Shown here: piece by piece, positions 25,655 to 35,367 of the stretch
Numbering within the stretch: the first letter of the stretch is position 1
Layout of the letters: each line of letters begins with the position of its first letter
NCBI RefSeq assembly: GCF_001907675.1
Contig: NZ_MPNT01000017.1
Span: 1-64,000, forward strand
Origin: Mycobacterium paraffinicum
GTDB lineage: Bacteria; Actinomycetota; Actinomycetes; Mycobacteriales; Mycobacteriaceae
Reading direction: 5' to 3'
Length of the DNA stretch: 64,000 bases
The notes under the pieces: model-generated
The model's database searches: none
Seen by the model: the letters and a program-made list of their open reading frames with translations, nothing else
Told to the model about the DNA's origin: nothing
Translations under genes and position numbers: made by a program

Positions 25655-26163
25655 TGGTGCACTCGATCGAGCTGCTCTTCGACGCCGACACCGAGGCGAC
25701 GATCCGTGGGCTGTGGGATGCGCTGGCGGACGCCGGGATTCCCAGCCAGGCGCCGGCCGGGCGGCCGCACGTCACGCTCGCGGTGGCCGACCGCATCGCC
25801 GAGGAGGCCGACGCCGCGCTGCGGCAACTGACCGGGCGGCTGCCGCTGCGCTGCGGCGTCGGCGCGTCGCTGCTGCTCGGGCGGTCCAACGCGATCCTGG
25901 CCCGGCTCATCGTGCCGACGGCCGAACTGCTCGATTTCCACTCGGAGGTGCACCGGCTGTGTGGCGACCACCTGGCCCCCGCGCCGGCCCCCACCAGCCT
26001 GCCCGGTCAATGGACGCCGCACGTCACGCTGGCCCGCCGCGTCGGCGGGCCGGCGCTGGGCCGCGCGCTGCGCATCGCGGGGCGGCCCGCGCTCGTCGAG
26101 GGCAGCTTCGCCGCCCTGCGGCACTGGAACGGCGAGAAGAAGGTCGACTACCTGATCGGCTAA
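25654..26163 (+). CDS. 2'-5' RNA ligase/2H phosphoesterase family protein
   Basis: A 169-residue protein with the two catalytic HxT motifs of the 2H superfamily, HVTLA near residue 37 and HVTLA near residue 122. Start ATG overlaps the bioD stop as TGATG. It corresponds to M. tuberculosis Rv1571. The physiological substrate (2'-5' RNA bonds, cyclic phosphates or a nucleotide) is unknown; the link with biotin genes is conserved position only. Its last 4 nt overlap the convergent membrane-protein gene. Confidence 0.85.
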   Translation: MVHSIELLFDADTEATIRGLWDALADAGIPSQAPAGRPHVTLAVADRIAEEADAALRQLTGRLPLRCGVGASLLLGRSNAILARLIVPTAELLDFHSEVHRLCGDHLAPAPAPTSLPGQWTPHVTLARRVGGPALGRALRIAGRPALVEGSFAALRHWNGEKKVDYLIG

Positions 26164-27515
26164 CCGCCGAACAGCAGGTACAAGCCGGTGAACGTGTAGC
26201 CGACCATGACCAGCATCATTGTCAGCTGACCGGTGAGCTGGTGGCCGCCGGGCAGCAGCCGCAGCGCTTTGTCGTGGGCCGCGATCACCGCGAGGATGTG
26301 GCCGGTCACCACGCACGCCACCTTGATCCCGGCCAGCACCGGCGGGTGGGTGGACAGCACGTAGGCGACCTGCTGATGCGCCAGTCCCAACACGTTCCAG
26401 CCGCGGCCGAAGGGGTCGGCCAGCGCGAACACGGCCTGCTGTCCGCGCTCGACGAGATAGGTCAGGTAATGGGCGAAGATGTAGCCCACCACGATCGGGA
26501 TCAGCGAATGCGCCATCTGCCCGGGCAGGGCGCGGCGCTGCGCGCGGTCCACGCCACCGGTCGCGCGGGCGGCGAGCGAAAAGGTCACGGCGACAACGCA
26601 AATGAACACGATCAGCCCCAGGGTCCGCAGCAGCGACGACGACGCCGCCGGCGCCAGGCCGATCTTGGGGGAGAGCCCGTCGGCGAAACCGCGCCACGTC
26701 GCCGACGACGAGAAGCTGTCGAACGCGGTGGACCCGAGCAACACCGCGAGCAGCACCACCACGCCGGGCCGCACCGGCAACGACGGCAAATGGTCGAGCG
26801 GGTTGCCCACCACGATTCGGCCGCTCTCCGGGTTGCGCCGAAACGGCGACAGGCGCGACACCGCCATGCTGTAAACCCCGAAGGGATCGGCCCGGGCCAG
26901 CCAGCGCTGGCCGCACAACCAGGCGCCGACCAGCATGGCCACGGCATAGCCGGCCAGCCACGCCCGCACCCACGGCAGCGACGCCGGGTTCGGGCTGGCC
27001 AGTTCCATCCAGACGAAGGCGAACAGGCCCACCGCGGCCGGGCGATAGCCCCAGCCGTCGGGATACGACAGCCGCGGTGTGTGCAAGCGCTCCGGCGTGC
27101 CGCTGCGCAACAGCAGGTAGATCGTCCGCATCGGGGAGATGACCCGCCAGACCGGCCCGACCAGCAGCGACAGCGCCACCAGTCCGACCCACAGCAGCAC
27201 GTAGAACACGCCGAGCAGGGCGTTGGCCTCCGACCGCGGGCCCCACACCCCGGCCGCCACCGCCCACGCCGCGAAGACCAGGGCCAGCGCGGCCGCCGCC
27301 CACCGGGTCGCCCGCGCGTCGACGACCGCGGTCACCGCCGCCGGCAGTGCACGGCCCGGCTTCCCCGGATCGAACCCCGGCCGCCGCCATGCGAAGGCGA
27401 CGAGCGCGAAGGTGAATGTCAGCGCCCACGCCGCACCGACCATCGCGTACATGTACGGCACCGGAAGGTCGCCGGATCCGCCGAGCCCGTGCGCGAGTAC
27501 CGCGCGGTCGCTCAC
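26160..27515 (-). CDS. Polytopic membrane protein, last gene of a four-gene membrane cluster
   Basis: A 451-residue protein with roughly ten to twelve membrane segments. Notable polar stretches are VGPVWRVISPMRTIYLLLR, LARADPFGVYSMAVSRLSPFRR and a histidine-bearing IFAHYLTYLVERGQQAVFALADPFGRGWN near the C-terminus. The overall pattern resembles actinobacterial proteins labelled 'fenitrothion hydrolase' (FedA-like), a name I would not take as a function. Its start overlaps the preceding cupredoxin-like lipoprotein gene by 4 nt. No enzyme motif is recognised. The cluster separates bioD/ligT from bioB. Confidence 0.75.
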   Translation of the reverse strand: MSDRAVLAHGLGGSGDLPVPYMYAMVGAAWALTFTFALVAFAWRRPGFDPGKPGRALPAAVTAVVDARATRWAAAALALVFAAWAVAAGVWGPRSEANALLGVFYVLLWVGLVALSLLVGPVWRVISPMRTIYLLLRSGTPERLHTPRLSYPDGWGYRPAAVGLFAFVWMELASPNPASLPWVRAWLAGYAVAMLVGAWLCGQRWLARADPFGVYSMAVSRLSPFRRNPESGRIVVGNPLDHLPSLPVRPGVVVLLAVLLGSTAFDSFSSSATWRGFADGLSPKIGLAPAASSSLLRTLGLIVFICVVAVTFSLAARATGGVDRAQRRALPGQMAHSLIPIVVGYIFAHYLTYLVERGQQAVFALADPFGRGWNVLGLAHQQVAYVLSTHPPVLAGIKVACVVTGHILAVIAAHDKALRLLPGGHQLTGQLTMMLVMVGYTFTGLYLLFGG

Positions 27516-27874
27516 GGTTGGACTTGGATGGTCGCGATCGTGCGGTCCAGGTGGTGCAGCTCCACCTCGACGTTGCCGGGGACGTCGACGGCGAACTGGA
27601 AGGTCTGATTCGGCGCCGCGGCCACCGGGAACTTGTGGTCGGGCGTCGAGTGCACGTGCAGTTCGTCGGCGGCGTCACTGGTCACTCGGAGGGTGATCTG
27701 CTGGCGGACCGTGGCCTGCAGCGTGGCGTTGGTGGGGGTCACCTGCCCCTTGGCGATGGTGACGTCGACCGTCGGGCCGGCGGCCGGGGACTGGTGCTGC
27801 GAACCGCCGCACGCGATCAACGCCCACGCCAGGGCCGCCACCCACGCCGCGGCCAGGGCGCTACGCATCCCCAT
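27512..27874 (-). CDS. Cupredoxin-like lipoprotein
   Basis: A 120-residue lipoprotein. The signal peptide ends in the lipobox LIAC with the lipid-bearing Cys22. The mature domain (about residues 35-120) has the beta-strand pattern of small cupredoxin-like domains: TVDVTIAKGQV, then ADELHVHSTPDH, then FQFAVDVPGNVEVELHHLDRTIATIQV. The HVH and HH pairs could bind metal, but the classical copper-site cysteine is missing. It is encoded 3 bp after the large membrane protein gene and overlaps the next one, so it is probably the extracytoplasmic partner of both. Confidence 0.78.
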   Translation of the reverse strand: MGMRSALAAAWVAALAWALIACGGSQHQSPAAGPTVDVTIAKGQVTPTNATLQATVRQQITLRVTSDAADELHVHSTPDHKFPVAAAPNQTFQFAVDVPGNVEVELHHLDRTIATIQVQP

Positions 27875-27877
27875 CGG

Positions 27878-29722
27878 TCACGCCGCCTGGGGGGTGCCGG
27901 GCACGGTGTGCTTCTCCTCCTCGGGCCGCTTGGGCAGGGTGTCGTAGTTGTTGATCCGGCCGGCGCCCCAGGTCAGGGCGGTGATCACCATCAGCGTCAG
28001 GAACAGCACGACGATCCCGCCGGCGGTGAACAGCCAGGCCGGCGCGCTCTGGTCGCGTTCGCGCTGCAGGATCGTGACTTCCAGGACGAACGGCCGCGTG
28101 CTGGTCGCGAGCGCGGGGACCTCGGGCGCCGGGATGGCGGCGTCGGCCGGCTCGTAGATCGGCACGGCCGTCATCGTGCGGCCGTCCTGCACCCGCAACA
28201 GCGTCTTCCAGTCACCCCACACCGGGACCGGCTGGGTGGACCGGTAGTGCCCCGGCCCGACCTTGGCGAGCTTGTCGATCATCAGGCCGCGGTCGTTCTG
28301 CATCCGCCCCTGCCAGGACAGGATCGTCAGCCAGTCCGGGTGGTCGCTGACCATGGCGGTCGGGGAGATCATCACGTCGGCCGACACCATCCGCTGCCCC
28401 GCGGGGCTGGGCAGATCCGTCAGCGTCACCGTGGCGGTGTTCTTCTCGGGCACGAGGATGTGCAACCCGTTGGCCACCGCGACGCCGATCACCAGCACGG
28501 TCAGGGCGACGACGCCGATGCCGAGCCGGCGGCCCGGCAGGCGCTGGCCGGTGAGGACGAGGCCGAACAGCGCGCCGCACACCCCGGTCAACGCCGCCAC
28601 GGGCACCGACATCGCCAGCGCCTCGCCCCACATGCTCGTCGGCCACGGGTAGTGGTACACCGCGCCGATCCACAGCGACTCCAGCCACAGCCCCACCGTG
28701 GCCACCGCGAGGCCGGAGACGGCGCCGAAGGCCACCGGGCGCTTGATCAGCGGGGTCAGCGCCACCAGCTCGACGACGAGGGCGGGACCCAGGTACAGCG
28801 GGAACCAGTTGATCGGGGCGCCCAGGATGGGGCCGACCACCAGCGCGACCGCGCCCCGCAGCGCGATGGCGAACAGCGCCGCGATGATCGCGGCGCCGCG
28901 CCCCATCGTCACGCGGGCGGCGACGGCCGCCAGCGCGGACGCCGCGGCGATCAGCATGGGCTGGAACACCAGCCGGAACTGCGGAACCCCGAAGTCGAAC
29001 TCGATCTGGTAGACGGACAAGCCGATGAACAGCCCGCCGAACGACAGGTAACGCAGGAAGGTGATGAACGCGCCGTGGGTCACCTCGTCGGCGTCGTGCG
29101 CCTCGCCCTCGCGCTCCAGCATCAGCACCGAGAAGAGCGAGAAGCAGGCCCCACCGATCATCATCAAATGCGTTGGGCCCCATAGTGTTACGTCCTGCCC
29201 GAAGATCCGGTGCCAGATGTCGTCGAGGGGGAACCCGATCATCGCGTACATCCCGCAGCCCGCCATCAGCAGGCCGCCGACCGGGGCGTGCCAATTGCGC
29301 GTGATGCGCACCGCCGCGGGGCCCGGCCTGTCGAACGGCAGCACGACCGAGACCATGCCGGCGACGAAGATGCCGAACAGTCCGATGATGATGAAGTAGT
29401 GCGCGGGGTTGGCCAACGGGCCGGGGTCGCGCCCGTTGCCGATGTGCCAGCTGACGTCCCAGATGAACCCGAACAGGGCGCAGATGATGAACGTGGTGAA
29501 GATGAGGACCGGCAGCGCCACCCAATTGGGCCGGTGGAACTTCTCGCCCAGCTTGTCGGCGAGCCGGGTCAGCCACTCGATCCGATGGGTGCGGTGGGCA
29601 TAGCCGACCCACAGCATCGCCGCGGCGATCACCACCGCCGCGACCGACAGCCCGATCACCTGGTTGAGGCCGGCGCCGCGCGCCGGCGCCTCGGCAAGGA
29701 CTGTCAGTTCCGTCGACTTCAT
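27878..29722 (-). CDS. Large polytopic membrane protein with extracytoplasmic domain
   Basis: A 614-residue protein. About eleven to twelve membrane segments occupy residues 20-450, then a soluble region (about 455-570, including DWLTILSWQGRMQNDRG and RVQDGRTMTAVPIYEPADA), one more membrane segment near 575-597 and a charged cytoplasmic end. Conserved-looking polar sites within membrane segments are DVSWH (His93), PAHYF (His108), DDIWHRIFGQD and GPTHLMMIGG. ATG 29722 is chosen because GGGAGG lies 8 nt upstream. I do not recognise the family; histidines plus the cupredoxin neighbour suggest metal handling or redox, as inference only. Confidence 0.75.
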   Translation of the reverse strand: MKSTELTVLAEAPARGAGLNQVIGLSVAAVVIAAAMLWVGYAHRTHRIEWLTRLADKLGEKFHRPNWVALPVLIFTTFIICALFGFIWDVSWHIGNGRDPGPLANPAHYFIIIGLFGIFVAGMVSVVLPFDRPGPAAVRITRNWHAPVGGLLMAGCGMYAMIGFPLDDIWHRIFGQDVTLWGPTHLMMIGGACFSLFSVLMLEREGEAHDADEVTHGAFITFLRYLSFGGLFIGLSVYQIEFDFGVPQFRLVFQPMLIAAASALAAVAARVTMGRGAAIIAALFAIALRGAVALVVGPILGAPINWFPLYLGPALVVELVALTPLIKRPVAFGAVSGLAVATVGLWLESLWIGAVYHYPWPTSMWGEALAMSVPVAALTGVCGALFGLVLTGQRLPGRRLGIGVVALTVLVIGVAVANGLHILVPEKNTATVTLTDLPSPAGQRMVSADVMISPTAMVSDHPDWLTILSWQGRMQNDRGLMIDKLAKVGPGHYRSTQPVPVWGDWKTLLRVQDGRTMTAVPIYEPADAAIPAPEVPALATSTRPFVLEVTILQRERDQSAPAWLFTAGGIVVLFLTLMVITALTWGAGRINNYDTLPKRPEEEKHTVPGTPQAA

Positions 29723-29810
29723 CGTCAAAACCTCCCAATGCTGCCGGGACAACCCGCGACCTGTGATCCAGCTCGCAGGAAGCGGAATGCCCAATTCCCG
29801 GGCCGGTCAA

Positions 29811-29981
29811 TCACCGATCTTCGCCGTCGCGCTGACCGGCGTCTTCCGGCTGGTCGCGGGAACGGCGGTCTTTGAGCGCGACGTAGAGGATCACACCGAC
29901 GACGATGACCGCCGGCAGGAACGCGGGAATCGCCAGCAGGATCATGTGGTGAGCCACGTACGTGACGTTCGGATCGGTCAT
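29811..29981 (-). CDS. Small single-pass membrane protein, first gene of the membrane cluster
   Basis: A 56-residue frame starting [21 protein letters not shown], with one hydrophobic segment at about residues 13-34 ([23 protein letters not shown]) and then a highly charged tail rich in R, D and E. It lies 88 bp upstream of the large membrane protein on the same strand and diverges from bioB. Its composition and position suggest a small subunit of the membrane system. The HH pair just before the membrane segment may be relevant. It was found by direct translation of the reverse strand. Confidence 0.6.
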   Translation of the reverse strand: MTDPNVTYVAHHMILLAIPAFLPAVIVVGVILYVALKDRRSRDQPEDAGQRDGEDR

Positions 29982-30111
29982 GGTGGTGAGATACCCCGGC
30001 GGGCGGCATGCATCGCGGCCGTTACCCTACTTTGAACACTTTTATTCGCAGCCGCCACGACCGTGGGGCAGGAGGCCGCGCGCGCGGTCACGACGATGCA
30101 GGGGAGTACTG

Positions 30112-31146
30112 GTGACTCAAGCGGCGACTCGACCGGCGACCGGCGCGAACGACGCGGACATCCTGGCGGTGGCCCGCGAACAGGTGCTCGAGCGCGGCGA
30201 GGGACTGGGTCGGGAGCAGGTGTTGCGGGTGCTGCAGCTGCCCGACGACCGGCTCGACGACCTGCTGGCGCTGGCCCACGAGGTGCGGATGCGCTGGTGC
30301 GGCCCGGAGGTGGAGGTCGAGGGCATCATCAGCCTGAAGACCGGCGGCTGCCCCGAGGATTGCCACTTCTGCTCGCAGTCGGGGTTGTTCGCCTCGCCGG
30401 TGCGCAGCGCCCGCCTGGACATTCCCAGCCTGGTCGAGGCCGCCAAGCAGACCGCCAAGTCGGGTGCCACCGAGTTTTGCATCGTGGCCGCCGTGCGGGG
30501 GCCCGACGAGCGGTTGATGGCCCAGGTCGCGGCCGGCATCGAGGCGATCCGCGACGAGGTCGAGATCAACATCGCCTGCTCGCTGGGGATGCTGACCGCC
30601 GAGCAGGTCGAGCAGCTCTCGGCCATGGGTGTGCACCGCTACAACCACAACTTGGAGACCGCCCGCTCGTTCTTCACCAACGTGGTGACCACCCACACCT
30701 GGGAAGAGCGCTGGCAGACCTTGTCGATGGTGCGCGCCGCCGGCATGGAGGTGTGCTGCGGCGGCATCCTGGGCATGGGCGAGACGCTCGAGCAACGCGC
30801 GGAGTTCGCCGCCGAGCTGGCCGAGCTGGGGCCCGACGAGGTCCCGCTGAACTTCCTGAACCCGCGGCCGGGCACGCCGTTCGGCGACCTGGAGGTGCTG
30901 CCGGTGGCCGAGGCGTTGAAGTCGGTGGCCGCCTTCCGGCTGGCCCTGCCGCGCGCGATGCTGCGCTTTGCCGGGGGCCGCGAGATCACCCTGGGCGACC
31001 TGGGCGCCAAGAAGGGCATCCTGGGCGGCATCAACGCCGTGATCGTCGGCAACTACCTGACCACGCTGGGCCGGCCGGCCGAAGCCGATCTGGAACTGCT
31101 CGACGACCTGCAGATGCCGATCAAGGCGCTCAACGCCACTTTGTAA
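30112..31146 (+). CDS. bioB: Biotin synthase
   Basis: A radical-SAM enzyme inserting sulfur into dethiobiotin. It is 344 residues. The 4Fe-4S motif is CPEDCHFC (CxxxCxxC) near residue 80 in [37 protein letters not shown] and [12 protein letters not shown] are further family blocks, with an auxiliary-cluster arginine expected in [15 protein letters not shown] 30112 is preceded by GGGGAG at 30101-30106, and the N-terminus MTQAATRP agrees with mycobacterial BioB. BsaP follows 14 bp downstream. Confidence 0.97.
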   Translation: MTQAATRPATGANDADILAVAREQVLERGEGLGREQVLRVLQLPDDRLDDLLALAHEVRMRWCGPEVEVEGIISLKTGGCPEDCHFCSQSGLFASPVRSARLDIPSLVEAAKQTAKSGATEFCIVAAVRGPDERLMAQVAAGIEAIRDEVEINIACSLGMLTAEQVEQLSAMGVHRYNHNLETARSFFTNVVTTHTWEERWQTLSMVRAAGMEVCCGGILGMGETLEQRAEFAAELAELGPDEVPLNFLNPRPGTPFGDLEVLPVAEALKSVAAFRLALPRAMLRFAGGREITLGDLGAKKGILGGINAVIVGNYLTTLGRPAEADLELLDDLQMPIKALNATL

Positions 31147-31160
31147 GAGACTTGGAGACT

Positions 31161-31388
31161 GTGGTCCACGATCTGGGCGCACCGGTCAGCGCGGGCGTCT
31201 ACAACGTCTACACCGGCGAATTGGGGGGCACCGCGGTGCCGACAGCGGCGCAGTTGGGTTTGGAACCGCCCCGATTCTGCGCGGAATGCGGACGCCGCAT
31301 GGTGGTGCAGGTGCGCCCCGACGGCTGGCGGGCGCGGTGCTCGCGGCACGGACAGGTCGACTCCGTCGACCTGGAGGGCCAGCGATGA
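31161..31388 (+). CDS. bsaP: Biotin synthase auxiliary protein
   Basis: A 75-residue protein corresponding to M. tuberculosis Rv1590, which has been reported as BsaP, a small iron-sulfur-related protein needed for BioB activity in mycobacteria. Metal-binding residues are visible: CAEC (Cys40, Cys43), Cys60 and His63 in RCSRHG. GTG 31161 has GGAG six bases upstream. It sits directly after bioB and its stop overlaps the next start (ATGA), so bioB-bsaP-DUF2567 form one operon. Confidence 0.9.
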   Translation: MVHDLGAPVSAGVYNVYTGELGGTAVPTAAQLGLEPPRFCAECGRRMVVQVRPDGWRARCSRHGQVDSVDLEGQR

Positions 31389-32038
31389 CCGAGCCCGCGC
31401 ACACCCCGCCGAACACGATCCCGCGCACATTGCCGGCGCGCGCGATCGTCCTCGCGGGGCTGGCGCCGATGGCGGCCGGGGTGCTCCTCGGGGCGCTGTG
31501 GGCGTGGATCGCCCCGCCGATCCACGCCGTGGTGGCCCTCACGCGCGCCGGTGAACGGGTCCACGACTATCTCGGCAACGAGTCCCAGCACTTCTTCGAC
31601 GCGCCCTGCCTGATGCTGGGCCTGCTGACCGTGCTGGCGGTGGTGGCACCGGCGCTGGCGTGGCAGTGGCGCGCGCGCCGGGGGCCGGGCATGGTCGTCG
31701 CGCTGGCGACCGGCTTGGTGACCGCGGCGGCGGTCGCGGCGGCCACCGGGGCGGCGCTGGCCCGAATCAGGTACGGAGCGCTGAACTTCGACGCGATACC
31801 GCTGCCGAGGGGCCCGTCGGTGGCCTACGTCATCCAGGCGCCGCCGGTGTTCTTCGCGAGCGATCCGCTGCGGGTGGCGCTGACCCTGCTGTGGCCCGCC
31901 GCGATCGCCGCGCTGGTCTATGCGGTGCTCGCGGCCGCCGACGCCCGCGACGATCTGGGGGCTATCCCGCCGCGCGACCGGTCTTCCGATGCGCTGCCGG
32001 TGGCAGCGGGCAGCGCCCCGGAGGCGTCCGGGTCATAG
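31385..32038 (+). CDS. DUF2567 family membrane protein
   Basis: A 217-residue protein with four predicted membrane segments (about 22-46, 76-93, 104-128 and 164-188) and a long extracytoplasmic loop between the last two containing [21 protein letters not shown]. It matches M. tuberculosis Rv1591 by position and pattern. Function is unknown. The ATG overlaps the bsaP stop. Its final 6 nt overlap the convergent lipase gene. Confidence 0.82.
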   Translation: MTEPAHTPPNTIPRTLPARAIVLAGLAPMAAGVLLGALWAWIAPPIHAVVALTRAGERVHDYLGNESQHFFDAPCLMLGLLTVLAVVAPALAWQWRARRGPGMVVALATGLVTAAAVAAATGAALARIRYGALNFDAIPLPRGPSVAYVIQAPPVFFASDPLRVALTLLWPAAIAALVYAVLAAADARDDLGAIPPRDRSSDALPVAAGSAPEASGS

Positions 32039-33373
32039 CGGACGGCGGTGAATCCTGCGGCCGAGGATGACCTTGGCCGCGATTTTGGTGAGCCGCGCCA
32101 TGCCGACGTAGGTCATCGGGTGGAACATCGTCGGCCAGGTGGTCCGGATGAGGTGCTCGGTCAGTGGCCGGCCGTCGAAGCGGTCGGTGAGCCAGCGCAG
32201 CGTCATCGGCGCCGACAGCGGGTGGAGCAGCATGTGCTCGTTGAAGGCGTCCCGGTGGTAGGTCACCCGGGCGCCGCCGGCCGAATAGGCGTCAGCGAGC
32301 ACGTCGATGTCGTTGACGTCGATGAGGTAGTCGTGGACGGCCTGCACGATCAACACCGGCGGCGTCGGCACCGCGACACCCAGCTTGATGTTCTCGAACA
32401 CGTGCGTGACCTCGGGCGTCGACAGGATGGCATCGAGCGGCTCGTCGAGGTAGTCGCCCATGTTCTTGCCGGCCATGCGGACGACCGCCTCCACGGTGGT
32501 CATCTTCTCCAGCGACTCGAGCAGGGCGCGCCCCTCCTCGTTGCTGTGCTCTTTGATCACCCGGTCCAGCTCGGGGTAGATGTGCGCGAGGGCCGCCACC
32601 ACCAACGCGGGCAGGCCCGACAGGAAACTGCCGTTGAGGCGGCGGAAGGTGTTGCCGAGATCCCCGACGGGCGATCCCAGCACCGCCCCGACGATGTCCA
32701 GCTCGGGCGCGTATTCGGCGCACACCTCGGCCGCCCAGGCGCTGGCCAGTCCGCCACCGGAGTACCCCCACAGGCCGATCGGCGCCGACGGCGAGAGCCC
32801 GAGGCGTTCCGAACCCAGGGCGGCCCGGATGCCGTCCAGGACGCGATAGCCGGGTTCGTAGGGCGCGCCCCACAGGCCCCGCAGCCCCTCGTGGTCGGGC
32901 ACGGACACGGCCCAGCCCTCGGCGACAGCCGCGGTGATCAGGAAGAGTTCGAATTGGCCGATCGACCCGAGGGCCTTCGCCCGCCGCCGCAGCGCGTAGG
33001 ACGGGAAGCAGCGGGACGACACGGCGTCGATCGCGCACTGGTAGGACAGCAGCGGGCAGGGGCGTTCCGGGGTCAGCTCGGCGGGGACGATCACGGTGGT
33101 CGCGGCGGCCTCGGGCTCGCCGTTGAGGTCCATGCTCCGGTAGAGCAGCTGGATGGCCTTGACGGGTTGCGGGATCAGCCCCAGAAACGCCAGCTCGACG
33201 TCGCGGGAGCGCAGCACGGTGCCGGGTTCGGCGTGTTGGAAGCCGAGCGGCGGCTGGTAGAACGGGTCGTCGGAGGGCAGCAGCGGGCGCACCTTGCGCT
33301 GCAGTTCCTCGTGCGGCGGCCGGGCGATCCACTCCGCCCCGCGCGTGCCTGCCAGATTGCCGAGCTCAGCCAT
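32033..33373 (-). CDS. Lipase family alpha/beta hydrolase (Rv1592c-like)
   Basis: A 446-residue secretory-lipase-family (LIP) hydrolase. The nucleophile elbow is [15 protein letters not shown] near residue 202; [28 protein letters not shown] precedes it; the acid and histidine are likely in [18 protein letters not shown] and [13 protein letters not shown]. tuberculosis Rv1592c is reported as a lipase/esterase. There is no classical signal peptide at the chosen ATG, so location is uncertain. It is convergent with and overlaps the DUF2567 gene by 6 nt. Confidence 0.88.
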   Translation of the reverse strand: MAELGNLAGTRGAEWIARPPHEELQRKVRPLLPSDDPFYQPPLGFQHAEPGTVLRSRDVELAFLGLIPQPVKAIQLLYRSMDLNGEPEAAATTVIVPAELTPERPCPLLSYQCAIDAVSSRCFPSYALRRRAKALGSIGQFELFLITAAVAEGWAVSVPDHEGLRGLWGAPYEPGYRVLDGIRAALGSERLGLSPSAPIGLWGYSGGGLASAWAAEVCAEYAPELDIVGAVLGSPVGDLGNTFRRLNGSFLSGLPALVVAALAHIYPELDRVIKEHSNEEGRALLESLEKMTTVEAVVRMAGKNMGDYLDEPLDAILSTPEVTHVFENIKLGVAVPTPPVLIVQAVHDYLIDVNDIDVLADAYSAGGARVTYHRDAFNEHMLLHPLSAPMTLRWLTDRFDGRPLTEHLIRTTWPTMFHPMTYVGMARLTKIAAKVILGRRIHRRPL

Positions 33374-33560
33374 TGAGGCTCCCTTCTAGGCCATCCGGCA
33401 TTCTCGCGTACGAACGGCAGGTAACCAAAACGTAATCGCCGCACAGTGAGCGACTTCTTCGGCGGCGGATCGGAGTCATGCACGTCACTGGTACCCAGTT
33501 TGTGGCCGCGTCACCCGGCGACGCTTCTCGCAAGCCTATCCGGAGCGGCATTCGCTCGCG

Positions 33561-34271
33561 TCAGACCTGACCCGGCGGCCTCAGCGCGGCGAATTCGTCG
33601 GTGACCCGTAATTGGGAGTCGGTGAAGTGATAGAGGGCCGCGGGCCGGCCGCCGCTGCGGCCGGACTGCGCGATGGTGCCGGTCTGGCTGATCACGCCGC
33701 GGCGGACCAGCACCCGCTGCAGGTTGGTCGCGTCAACCTGATAGCCCAGCGCGGCACCGTAGATATCGCGCAGCGTAGAGAGCGCGAATTCCCTTGGCGC
33801 CAAGGCGAATCCGAGGTTGGTGTAGGAAAGCTTGGCGCTGAGCCGGGCGTGGGCGTGGGTCACCATCGGGCCGTGGTCGAAGGCCATCGGCGGCAGGCTG
33901 CTCACCGGGTGCCAGCGGGTGTCCGGCGGCAGCTCGGGGGTGGCGGGGGAGGGCACCAATCCCAGGAAGGTCGACGCGATCACCCGGCCGCCCGGCACCC
34001 GGTTCGGGTCGGAGAACACGGCCAGCTGTTCGAGGTGGGCCAGTTCCTTGAGGTCGACCTTCTCGGCCAGCTGGCGTAGTACCGAGGTGGTCATGTCCTC
34101 GTCGTTGCGCAGCCGACCGCCCGGCAGCGACCAGGCGCCGCGCTGCGGCTCCTTGGCACGCTGCCATAACAGCACGTTTAGCTGCGGTTTCTCCGTCCGC
34201 GGTCCGGTCGTTACCCGGCGAACCTGAAACACCACCGCGAGCACCTCGTGTTCAGTGCTAGTATGGCCCAT
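33561..34271 (-). CDS. nrtR: Nudix-related transcriptional repressor of NAD synthesis
   Basis: A 236-residue protein: N-terminal Nudix fold (about residues 8-145, with [28 protein letters not shown] as a degenerate Nudix box lacking the full REUXEE signature) and a C-terminal winged helix (about 150-225). NrtR binds ADP-ribose or NAD and represses NAD genes; the M. smegmatis homologue is known to regulate nadA-nadB-nadC. The ATG at 34271 abuts a perfect palindrome shared with the divergent nad operon. It corresponds to Rv1593c. Confidence 0.88.
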   Translation of the reverse strand: MGHTSTEHEVLAVVFQVRRVTTGPRTEKPQLNVLLWQRAKEPQRGAWSLPGGRLRNDEDMTTSVLRQLAEKVDLKELAHLEQLAVFSDPNRVPGGRVIASTFLGLVPSPATPELPPDTRWHPVSSLPPMAFDHGPMVTHAHARLSAKLSYTNLGFALAPREFALSTLRDIYGAALGYQVDATNLQRVLVRRGVISQTGTIAQSGRSGGRPAALYHFTDSQLRVTDEFAALRPPGQV

Positions 34272-34294
34272 GTTTTCGATTATAAGTCGAAAAC
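34272..34294. promoter_or_regulatory. NrtR operator, GTTTTCGA-N7-TCGAAAAC
   Basis: A perfect 8-bp inverted repeat with spacer TTATAAG. The spacer contains a TATAAG -10-like hexamer (34281-34286), so the bound repressor would block transcription toward nadA. The box abuts the nrtR start codon and lies 24 bp upstream of the nadA GTG, fitting both autoregulation and nad control. Confidence 0.85.
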
Positions 34295-34317
34295 CTCCCG
34301 GGCTGAAAGGAGCCGCC

Positions 34318-35367
34318 GTGACGGTTATGAATCGCATGGACACGCTCGCCGAAGAAATGATGGCCGACGTCACGAATTCGCCCACCGGCTACGCCGGCGT
34401 CGACGGAGACGCGCAATGGGCCGCCGAAATCCGCCGCCTGGCCAAGCTGCGCGGTGCCACCGTGCTCGCCCACAACTACCAGCTGCCCGCCATCCAGGAC
34501 GTCGCCGACCACGTCGGCGACTCGCTGGCGCTGTCGCGGATCGCCGCCGAGGCCCCCGAGGACACCATCGTGTTCTGCGGCGTGCACTTCATGGCGGAGA
34601 CCGCCAAAATCCTCAGCCCGGACAAGACGGTCCTCATCCCGGATCAGCGGGCCGGCTGCTCGCTGGCCGATTCCATCACCGCCGACGAGCTGCGCGCCTG
34701 GAAGGACGAGCACCCCGGCGCCGTCGTCGTCTCCTATGTCAACACCACGGCCGCGGTGAAGGCGCTCACCGACATCTGCTGCACGTCGTCCAACGCGGTC
34801 GACGTGGTCGCATCCATCGACCCCGACCGCGAGGTGCTGTTCTGCCCGGATCAATTCCTCGGCGCGCACGTGCGCCGGGTGACCGGTCGCCAGAACCTGC
34901 ACGTGTGGGCCGGTGAGTGCCACGTGCACGCCGGCATCAATGGCGACGAGCTCTCCGAGCAGGCGCGGGCCAACCCCGATGCCGACCTCTACGTGCACCC
35001 CGAATGCGGTTGCGCCACTTCGGCGTTGTACCTGGCCGGCGAGGGCGCCGTCCCGGCGGACCGGGTGAAGATCCTGTCCACCGGCGGCATGCTCGACGCG
35101 GCGCACCGAACGCGGGCCCGCAAGGTGCTGGTCGCCACCGAGGTCGGCATGCTGCACCAATTGCGCCGGGCCGCACCGCAAGTCGACTTCCGCGCGGTCA
35201 ACGACCGGGCGTCGTGCAAGTACATGAAGATGATCACCCCCGCGGCGCTGCTGCGCTGCCTGGTCGAGGGGGCCGACGAAGTCGACGTCGACCCTCAGAT
35301 CGCGGCGGCGGGCCGCCGCAGCGTGCAGCGCATGATCGAAATCGGCCAGCCGGGCGGTGGTGAATGA
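34318..35367 (+). CDS. nadA: Quinolinate synthase
   Basis: Condenses iminoaspartate with dihydroxyacetone phosphate to quinolinate using a 4Fe-4S cluster. It is 349 residues. [21 protein letters not shown] is the family N-terminal block; cluster cysteines lie in [20 protein letters not shown] and [10 protein letters not shown]. The GTG at 34318 has AAAGGAG five bases upstream. It is first gene of nadA-nadB-nadC, controlled by the NrtR box. Confidence 0.97.
   Translation: MTVMNRMDTLAEEMMADVTNSPTGYAGVDGDAQWAAEIRRLAKLRGATVLAHNYQLPAIQDVADHVGDSLALSRIAAEAPEDTIVFCGVHFMAETAKILSPDKTVLIPDQRAGCSLADSITADELRAWKDEHPGAVVVSYVNTTAAVKALTDICCTSSNAVDVVASIDPDREVLFCPDQFLGAHVRRVTGRQNLHVWAGECHVHAGINGDELSEQARANPDADLYVHPECGCATSALYLAGEGAVPADRVKILSTGGMLDAAHRTRARKVLVATEVGMLHQLRRAAPQVDFRAVNDRASCKYMKMITPAALLRCLVEGADEVDVDPQIAAAGRRSVQRMIEIGQPGGGE

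Noticed and set aside
30020..30050. BioQ-type operator upstream of bioB
   Set aside because: TTTGAACACTTT and a nearby GTTAC resemble parts of reported biotin-repressor sites, but no symmetric palindrome is present and I cannot recall the consensus with enough certainty.
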